Shown here: positions 59,239-64,000 of the stretch, in pieces | How positions within the stretch are numbered: position 1 is the stretch's first letter | Layout of the letters: each line of letters starts with the position of its first letter | DNA from: Clostridia bacterium | Lineage (GTDB): Bacteria; Bacillota; Clostridia; Christensenellales; Aristaeellaceae | Assembly (NCBI GenBank): GCA_017936765.1 | Contig: JAGBEX010000023.1 | Coordinates: 1-64,000 of the forward strand | Reading direction: 5' to 3' | Length of the DNA stretch: 64,000 nucleotides | The notes under the pieces: model-generated | The model's input: the letters and a program-made list of their open reading frames with translations, nothing else | Told to the model about the DNA's origin: nothing | The model's database searches: none | Made by a program: the position numbers and the translations under genes

Positions 59239-60354
59239 ATGGCAGATGAAAAGAAAGATGAACGCGGAAAAAAGTTTCATCAAAAAGCCAAGCCGTATCT
59301 GGTGCTTCAATATCTTCTGAAATATTCAGATGAGAACAATGTGGTGCCAGGTGAGGAAATTGCAGAAGCAATCAAAGAGAATTACGAGATATCTGCTGAA
59401 CGCCGCTCCATTTACCGTGACATCAAGGAAATAAATGCTGTTGCGTTGATGATGGAAGAAGGGTATACCTTTGATGAAGCATTTGAAATGCTGGAAAAAG
59501 ACCCTGCCGATGACTTGCGATTGATTGTGTATGACCCCAAGCAGAAGGGTTTCTATGTACGCCAGCGACAGTATGACCTCAATGATATTCGCCTTATGGC
59601 AGAGTGTGTGTACTCCGCCAAGTTTGTTTCGGAAGGTCAGGCCAAGAGATTGGTTAAGGCTCTCTGCGGCATGGTTAGTGAACACCAGGCGGAACACATC
59701 AAACATGATGCTTTCCTGACTGACCGTGTAAAGACCAACAACCGCAGTGTTCTGAATAACATTGATACCATCAACCAGGCCATGAGCCGCCGCCTGAACG
59801 GTCAGCCGCACAAACCGGAGAAGGTCAAATTCAAATACATGACCTATTCCATCAAGGACATGCATCAGCAAGTGGAACGCCGCCACGGTGGGGACTATAT
59901 CGTCAGTCCGTTCTCGCTGGTTATCAATGATGGCAACTATTATCTGTTGTCCTATGATGACGGAAAGAGAGATATGCGAACCTTCAGCCTTGACCGCATG
60001 AAGGAAGTAGGATTAACTGGCATACCAAGAGAGGGCGAAGAAGTTTTTGCTAAACTTGATATGAATACCTATTGCCAGCGGCGATTTGGGATGCATAGCG
60101 GCGAACAACGGGTGGTGACGGTTCGCTTTATTCCTCCGCTATTGGATACGGCAGTAGAACGGTTCGGTACGAAGGATGCTGTATATTACAAACCGGATAA
60201 CCGCCATTATGCTGTCAGAGCCAATGTGCAAATCAGCGACCAGTTCTTCGGGTGGTTGTTGGGCTTTGGCAAACGAATGAAAATCATTGACCCGCCTGAA
60301 GTGGTGGAACAGTTTAAGGAGTACCTGGATAAGGTCAGGGGAATGTACGAATAA
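59239..60354 (+). CDS. WYL-domain transcriptional regulator
   Basis: 371 aa from ATG 59239 (AAGGAGG upstream). N-terminal winged HTH (about 20-85, LVLQYLLKYSDENNVVPGEEIAEA...RSIYRDIKEI), a WYL domain (about 200-280: FKYMTYSIKD...YIVSPFSLVINDGNYYLLSY...TFSLDRM) and a C-terminal extension (WCX type, about 300-365). WYL proteins bind nucleic-acid-derived ligands and often control defence or DNA-damage genes. It is the obvious candidate binder of the repeated GGGACAARGGTTTAGC motif. Confidence 0.88.
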   Translation: MADEKKDERGKKFHQKAKPYLVLQYLLKYSDENNVVPGEEIAEAIKENYEISAERRSIYRDIKEINAVALMMEEGYTFDEAFEMLEKDPADDLRLIVYDPKQKGFYVRQRQYDLNDIRLMAECVYSAKFVSEGQAKRLVKALCGMVSEHQAEHIKHDAFLTDRVKTNNRSVLNNIDTINQAMSRRLNGQPHKPEKVKFKYMTYSIKDMHQQVERRHGGDYIVSPFSLVINDGNYYLLSYDDGKRDMRTFSLDRMKEVGLTGIPREGEEVFAKLDMNTYCQRRFGMHSGEQRVVTVRFIPPLLDTAVERFGTKDAVYYKPDNRHYAVRANVQISDQFFGWLLGFGKRMKIIDPPEVVEQFKEYLDKVRGMYE

Positions 60355-60357
60355 GAA

Positions 60358-60390
60358 AATGCGGCTGCCGCAGATGTGGCAGTCGCATTT
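60358..60390. terminator. Bidirectional terminator between the WYL gene and the integrase gene
   Basis: AATGCGGCTGCC (60358-60369) pairs, with one wobble, with GGCAGTCGCATTT (60378-60390). Confidence 0.78.
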
Positions 60391-60392
60391 CG

Positions 60393-61604
60393 TTACAGTT
60401 GATTCAGTTTGTTCCGCAGGATGTCAATGCCTCCCTGTGATATTGCCAGGTAATACCGCTGCGTCACATGAATGTTGCCATGCCCCATCTGATTACAGAG
60501 TAAATGCGTGGGGGTGTTCATTTCTGCCAGCATCGTTCCATAGGTGTGCCGGAGGTAGTGATATTTGAAGTCAATCCGCAGCATGTCCTTTATTTCCCGT
60601 GTGGCGTATTTCAGCGAATGCGGCGTTTGAAGTCTGCCGTTGTACAGGCAATTCACCATTTCCGTGGATGGTATTAGCTCGCCCGTCACATCAGTAATCC
60701 ATCGCCGGTTCTGATAGCGAAGGTCTGCGTATTCCTTTTCTTCCTCTTGGCGGTGTGCATACCGTTCCTTCATGTGTTCCAACAGCACATCATTCATGTG
60801 GATGACTCTTTTTGAGTTCCGGGTCTTGGGAGACAGCAGTTTAATCAGCCCATCCTGATACTGCATCTGCCGGTCAATGGTGATAGTGCCGTTTTCCAAA
60901 TCAACATTGCTCCACTTCAGGCCAAAGCATTCATTCACTCGCAGACCGCAGTATCGCCCCAGCATGTAGGCTGTTTCTGTGTTGGTTCCCTTGAAATACT
61001 TGTCCAGTTTCGCCAGTTCCTCTTGGGTGAATATAACAATGTCCATATCATCGTCACGCTTTAGTTTGGGCATCTTGATTTTGGTGTCTTTGTTGGTGCA
61101 AAATCTATCACAGGTTTCCCTATCCAGATAGCCGCGCGAGTACGCCTGACCGAATATCAGGTAGAACATTTTCAGAAACGACTCTACATAGCGATAGGAG
61201 TACCCATCCACATAGTACAGTTCCGTCAGGTAATCCATGATTTCGCCGCTGGTGAAGGTATCCAGATAGCGGTCACCAAACTTGGTGTACAGATGATTCT
61301 TCCACATGCTGTCCTGTTTTTTAATGGTTTGGTATGCCCTGTCCTTGCGGCCCTTGCTACGGAACTCTTCAAAGATGGTCTTGACTGTGCAGCGGGTAGG
61401 TGTCTGCCGCCCTGGCGGAACGCGCAAAGCACGAATAGCTGCATCACGGGCGGCGGCGGCATCTGACTTTGTTTTCAGTTTACGACCATCCTTATCTGTG
61501 CATTTCTTCCGGCATATCTTTTTGCCATCCACTACGACAGCAAAACGGTAGGCCCAGTATCCATCTGGCTTCTGGTAAATACCCGTCGTATCAACTTTAC
61601 CCAT
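60393..61604 (-). CDS. int: Tyrosine integrase of the element
   Basis: 403 aa, Tn916-type architecture: N-terminal arm-binding domain (about 1-60, GIYQKPDGYWAYRFAVVVDG), a core-binding SAM-like domain (about 70-175) and the catalytic domain with Arg in GLRVNECFGLKW, HYLRH (His-x-x-Arg), the later His in MGHGNIHVTQ and nucleophile Tyr in RYYLAI. It sits at the right end, starting 12 nt from the 11-bp-phased array. It performs integration into, and with an unseen excisionase excision from, the rbr 3' end. Confidence 0.95.
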   Translation of the reverse strand: MGKVDTTGIYQKPDGYWAYRFAVVVDGKKICRKKCTDKDGRKLKTKSDAAAARDAAIRALRVPPGRQTPTRCTVKTIFEEFRSKGRKDRAYQTIKKQDSMWKNHLYTKFGDRYLDTFTSGEIMDYLTELYYVDGYSYRYVESFLKMFYLIFGQAYSRGYLDRETCDRFCTNKDTKIKMPKLKRDDDMDIVIFTQEELAKLDKYFKGTNTETAYMLGRYCGLRVNECFGLKWSNVDLENGTITIDRQMQYQDGLIKLLSPKTRNSKRVIHMNDVLLEHMKERYAHRQEEEKEYADLRYQNRRWITDVTGELIPSTEMVNCLYNGRLQTPHSLKYATREIKDMLRIDFKYHYLRHTYGTMLAEMNTPTHLLCNQMGHGNIHVTQRYYLAISQGGIDILRNKLNQL

Positions 61605-61615
61605 TTTAGCACCTC

Positions 61616-61691
61616 AAAGTTGTACTAAAGTGGTACCAAAGATGTTAGAAAGATGTATGAAAGTTGAGTGACAGATGTACCAAAGATGCAT
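61616..61691 (+). repeat. Right-end site array, seven units at an 11-bp period
   Basis: Units start exactly every 11 bp: AAAGTTGTAC (61616), AAAGTGGTAC (61627), AAAGATGTTA (61638), AAAGATGTAT (61649), AAAGTTGAGT (61660), ACAGATGTAC (61671) and AAAGATGCAT (61682). Consensus AAAGNTGTAY plus one spacer base. The array is between the int start codon and attR, and matches the two arrays at the left end. Confidence 0.85.
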
Positions 61692-61768
61692 CGGAAATGC
61701 TTGATTTTACTGACTTGCCGCAGTTCTCGCGGCGGCGGCCCAACGGGACGCCGACTTGGCCCAGCGTG

Positions 61769-61826
61769 CGAAGCCCGTCACGGCAAGGCTTTCGAAGGTC
61801 TCCTGAACCGCTACTTCGGCAAGTAA
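61769..61826 (+). repeat. attR: right copy of the integration repeat, remnant of the original rbr 3' end
   Basis: 54/58 identity to 51225-51282, including the exact 20-nt block at 61779-61798 and the 18-nt block at 61809-61826, which includes the TAA stop. Translated in frame it reads [15 protein letters not shown], differing from the present rubrerythrin end only at Asn for Lys. The upstream part (61692-61768) is element DNA with no gene. Confidence 0.85.
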
Positions 61827-61840
61827 TGCTAAATGAAAAC

Positions 61841-61872
61841 AGGCCAGTCCCAAGTGGGGCTGGCCTTTTTTT
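61841..61872 (+). terminator. Original rubrerythrin terminator (displaced)
   Basis: AGGCCAGTCCC (61841-61851) pairs with GGGGCTGGCCT (61856-61866), followed by T-run. Confidence 0.88.
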
Positions 61873-61878
61873 GTGTGT

Positions 61879-62787
61879 TCACTTCTTCCTCCTGATCCTC
61901 GCCACGAAGAACCCCTCGTGCATCTCGTCCGGGCAGACGCACAGCGTGCCGGGCAGGGTCACGGGCAGCTGGGGGACGTGGCGCAGCAGCTCATGCTCGA
62001 TGGGCAGCACCTCCGCGTTGGCGCGGGCGAGGCACTTGCGCACCACGTCCTCGTTTTCCATGCGCAGGATGGAGCAGGTGGAGTACACCATTTCGTGGCC
62101 GGGCTTCAGCAGGCGCAGCGCCTTTTGCAGCATGGCGGTCTGGGTGGCGGCGGTTTTGTTCAGCCAGTCCCGGGTCATGCGGCGCTGGGGTTCGCCTTCC
62201 ATCAGGGCAATGGTGCCGCTGCCGGAGCAGGGCGCGTCCAGCAGGATCTTGTGGAAGGAGAACAGGTCGTCCAGGCGGCGGGCGTCCTCCATCATCATGC
62301 CTACGCGGGAGGCGCCCTGCTTTTCCATGTTGTATTGCATCCGCTCGGCGCGGATCTTGTTCTTCTCGCAGGCGGTGATCAGCGCCTGATTGCCGGAGAG
62401 CGCTGCCAGCTGGGTGGTTTTGCCCCCGGGGGCAGCGGCCATGTCCAGGATGGTCTCGTCGGCCTGGGGACGCAGCACCAGGGGCGGGATCATGGCGGAG
62501 AGGTTTTGCAGGTAGATGCCGCCCTGCTCGTAGACGGGCAGCGCCTGCAGGGCATCCTCGCGCACGCTGCGGATGATCATGGCATCCTCGTACCACGGCA
62601 CGTTTTTCCAGGTGAGGCCGGCCTGGGTCAGCTGGGCTTCCACCTCCGGGCGGGTGGTGCGCAGGGGATTGACCCGCAGCGTCACCGGGCGGCGGATGGC
62701 ATACCCCGCCTGGATGCGCTGGGCGGTCTCCGTGCCGTATTGTTCCTCCAAGAGGGTCGCGAGCAGTTCGGGGATCACAGGCAGCAT
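61879..62787 (-). CDS. RsmB/RsmF-family rRNA/tRNA cytosine-C5 methyltransferase
   Basis: 302 aa from ATG 62787 (TTGGAGG upstream). SAM motif DMAAAPGGKTTQL, catalytic motif IV DAPCSGSGT and motif VI YSTCSI (nucleophile Cys). The N-terminal part RRPVTLRVNPLRTTRPEVEA is the short RNA-binding segment of NOL1/NOP2/Sun proteins. It lacks the NusB domain of RsmB and the long PUA-type C-terminus of RsmF, so the exact target RNA cannot be stated. Confidence 0.92.
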   Translation of the reverse strand: MLPVIPELLATLLEEQYGTETAQRIQAGYAIRRPVTLRVNPLRTTRPEVEAQLTQAGLTWKNVPWYEDAMIIRSVREDALQALPVYEQGGIYLQNLSAMIPPLVLRPQADETILDMAAAPGGKTTQLAALSGNQALITACEKNKIRAERMQYNMEKQGASRVGMMMEDARRLDDLFSFHKILLDAPCSGSGTIALMEGEPQRRMTRDWLNKTAATQTAMLQKALRLLKPGHEMVYSTCSILRMENEDVVRKCLARANAEVLPIEHELLRHVPQLPVTLPGTLCVCPDEMHEGFFVARIRRKK

Positions 62788-62830
62788 GGTGCATTCCTCC
62801 AAAATTGGGTTGGTGGTTGGTTTTAGTGCA

Positions 62831-63094
62831 TTATTCCGCCACCCACACCGGCGGCGTTGCGGGGCAGGAGAGGCTGCGCTTGGCGGCGCGGGCCTCCACA
62901 TAGCAGCCGCAGCGGGCGCAGGTGCCGCTGTGCAGGGCTTCGCAGCTTTCGCACAGGGCGAGGCGGGCGTGGTAGCTTTCGTCGGACACGCGGCTTTCTT
63001 CCGGCAGGGTGGCGATGTACTCCGCCACCAGCCGCGCCATGTCCTCCTGGCCGCTGGCCATCAGCAGGCAGCGGCAGGGACGTTGTTCAGCCAT
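62831..63094 (-). CDS. DUF6171-type small zinc-binding protein
   Basis: 87 aa. Cys pairs: PCRC near the start, LCESC, GTCARCGCYVE and LSCP near the end; this spacing and ending matches DUF6171 proteins of Clostridia, which have no known function. Start ATG 63094 overlaps the gluQ end by 8 nt, so they are coupled. Confidence 0.78.
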   Translation of the reverse strand: MAEQRPCRCLLMASGQEDMARLVAEYIATLPEESRVSDESYHARLALCESCEALHSGTCARCGCYVEARAAKRSLSCPATPPVWVAE

Positions 63095-64000
63095 GGGATG
63101 CCTCCATTTCCGGCAGCCGGATATCGCTGCGCTTCACTTTCTCCCAGCTGAACAGCGGAATGAGCTGTTCCAGTGTCATGGGGCGGTTTTCCTCAATGAT
63201 GCCCGCGCTATAAGCCAGCATCCCCAGGATATCCTCCGGGGTGAAGCGGCGGCTGAGGGCAGACAGGTCAAGGTCTTTGTCCCGCTTGGCCAGGCGGCGA
63301 CCTGCGTGATCCATCAGCAGGGGGATGTGGACGTACTCCGGTGCGGGGAAACCCAGCTTTTCCAACAGGTAGAGCTGCCTGGGCGTGGCGGAGAGAATGT
63401 CCCGGCCCCGCACCACCTGGTTCACGCCGGAGAGGGCGTCGTCCACCACCACGGCCAGCTGGTAGCCAAACAGGCCATCGGAGCGCCGCAGGATGAAGTC
63501 CCCGCAGTCCCGCGCCAGGTTTTCTCTTTGCAGGCCAAAGAGACCATCGGTGAAGGTGACCTCCGCATCCGGCACCCGCAGGCGCAGGGCGGGGGAGCGG
63601 GTCTGGGACAGGCGGGCGACGTCGTCATTGGAAAGATGGGCGCAGGCGCGGTTGTACACCACCTGGGTGTCCCCAAGATTGGGCGCCTGGGAGGCCATCA
63701 GCTGGGCGCGGGTGCAGAAGCAGGGGTAGATCAGCCCCTGCTTTTGCAGTTCATCCAGATAATGCTGGTAGATGGCGCTGCGCTGGCTCTGCCACAGGGG
63801 TTCCTCGTCCCAGGTGAAGCCCAGCCAGGCAAGATCCTCGATGCATTGCAGGGAGAGCCGCTGGGGACAGCGGGGAACGTCCAGATCCTCGATGCGCAGG
63901 AGAAATTTGCCGCCCTGGCTGCGCACGGAAAGATAGGCCAGCAGGGCGCAGAGCAGGTTGCCCAGGTGCAGCCGTCCGCTGGGGGTGGGGGCAAAGCGTC
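63087..64000 (-). CDS. gluQ: Glutamyl-Q tRNA(Asp) synthetase (5' end beyond the window)
   Basis: Open to the right edge; 303 codons visible. The class I HIGH-type motif is HLGN in PTPSGRLHLGNLLCA, and the KMSKS-like motif is RRLAKRDKDLDL. Zinc ligands YPCFC at the glutamyl domain insertion. It lacks the anticodon-binding domain of GltX, as expected for the enzyme that attaches glutamate to queuosine in tRNA-Asp. A truncated GltX paralogue of another function is unlikely given the length of the C-terminus. Confidence 0.9.
   Translation of the reverse strand, partial: RFAPTPSGRLHLGNLLCALLAYLSVRSQGGKFLLRIEDLDVPRCPQRLSLQCIEDLAWLGFTWDEEPLWQSQRSAIYQHYLDELQKQGLIYPCFCTRAQLMASQAPNLGDTQVVYNRACAHLSNDDVARLSQTRSPALRLRVPDAEVTFTDGLFGLQRENLARDCGDFILRRSDGLFGYQLAVVVDDALSGVNQVVRGRDILSATPRQLYLLEKLGFPAPEYVHIPLLMDHAGRRLAKRDKDLDLSALSRRFTPEDILGMLAYSAGIIEENRPMTLEQLIPLFSWEKVKRSDIRLPEMEASHG

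Larger units (their letters stand above)
51235..61798. mobile_element. Integrative element in the 3' end of rubrerythrin (about 10.5 kb)
   Basis: The boundaries are the direct repeats at the rbr 3' end and its remnant (offset 10,544 bp between the exact 20-nt blocks). The right end holds a tyrosine integrase pointing inward (60393-61604) with a site array between it and attR; the left end holds a matching array. Cargo: two tandem paralogues, an unknown 232-aa protein, a DEDDh exonuclease, a serine recombinase, an ArdC-like protein, a Cro/CI-like HTH protein, an RHR-type protein, a WYL regulator and small proteins. Base composition is more AT-rich than the flanks, most strongly at 53.7-55.6 kb. 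No relaxase, T4SS, replicase, terminase or capsid gene is visible, so it is an ICE/phage-derived or satellite-type element that probably needs help to move. Confidence 0.88.

Noticed and set aside
53684..61604. Complete conjugative or phage module in the element
   Set aside because: Despite ArdC and integrase, no relaxase, coupling protein, T4SS, terminase or structural gene can be recognised.
61616..61691. CRISPR array
   Set aside because: The period is 11 bp with 10-bp degenerate units and no spacers of 30-40 bp; no cas genes are present.

Overview
The window reads as chromosomal DNA of a GC-rich, anaerobic, Gram-positive member of the Bacillota, most likely a gut-type Clostridia. The evidence is indirect but consistent. 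There are strong AGGAGG-type ribosome binding sites, sigma-A promoters with 17-nt spacers, a T-box in front of serS, an L20-type leader in front of infC-rpmI-rplT, a TRAP (mtrB) gene, GerMN lipoproteins, a BofC-like protein, a reverse rubrerythrin, a Na+-pumping decarboxylase beta subunit and an ECF vitamin transporter. I saw no rRNA, tRNA or CRISPR array, and I cannot name a species.

Layout. 0-6 kb: the edge of a tnpV-like gene, T-box + serS, a J-domain/TPR protein, murA, a LacI-type regulator and a small membrane protein. 6-12.7 kb: an ECF S component-coaX-hom operon, a GH42 beta-galactosidase, a zinc ribbon-dinB pair and an orphan barstar. 13-20.6 kb: pyk; an mtrB-pfkA-oadB-small pump protein cluster; infC-rpmI-rplT; a secreted protein. 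20.7-29.5 kb: glycerol-1-phosphate dehydrogenase, an archaeal-type phosphoglycerate mutase (or proposed homoserine kinase), a BofC-like protein, a HAD phosphatase, a five-repeat peptidoglycan-binding protein, an SH3 protein and HtrA. 29.6-35.5 kb: an envelope-stress-like operon (response regulator, histidine kinase, two GerMN lipoproteins and a protein that looks like a catalytically dead P-type ATPase). 35.5-48.6 kb: ABC exporters, a dipeptidase, rpiB, a ZnuBC-like pair, a sugar-type binding protein paired with a GGDEF-EAL protein, a glycosyltransferase-like gene, a thioesterase and metF. 48.7-51.3 kb: a TIGR04076 protein, a GMP-synthase homologue that has lost key residues, and rubrerythrin. 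61.9-64 kb: an RsmB/F-like methyltransferase, DUF6171 and a partial gluQ.

The accessory region is an integrative element of about 10.5 kb (roughly 51.24-61.80 kb) inserted in the 3' end of the rubrerythrin gene. It is bounded by a 58-nt imperfect direct repeat (54/58 identical) that regenerates the end of the gene. It carries a tyrosine integrase, a WYL regulator, an ArdC-like antirestriction protein, a serine recombinase, a DEDDh exonuclease with a NUMOD-like tail, two tandem paralogues of unknown function and several small genes, one of them interrupted by an in-frame amber codon. Both ends carry arrays of 10-bp sites (consensus AAAGNTGTAY) spaced every 11 bp, and a 16-bp motif (GGGACAARGGTTTAGC) sits upstream of two of its genes. 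I see no relaxase, type IV secretion or replication gene, so it looks non-self-transmissible. I consider this element, its end arrays and its shared operator the best candidate for something undescribed. The dead P-type ATPase and the degenerate GuaA are the next best.

Another genome-wide theme is a set of modular, hairpin-rich intergenic repeats that repeatedly lie directly after stop codons (serS, murA, pyk, apgM, rpiB, mtrB-rplT gap).
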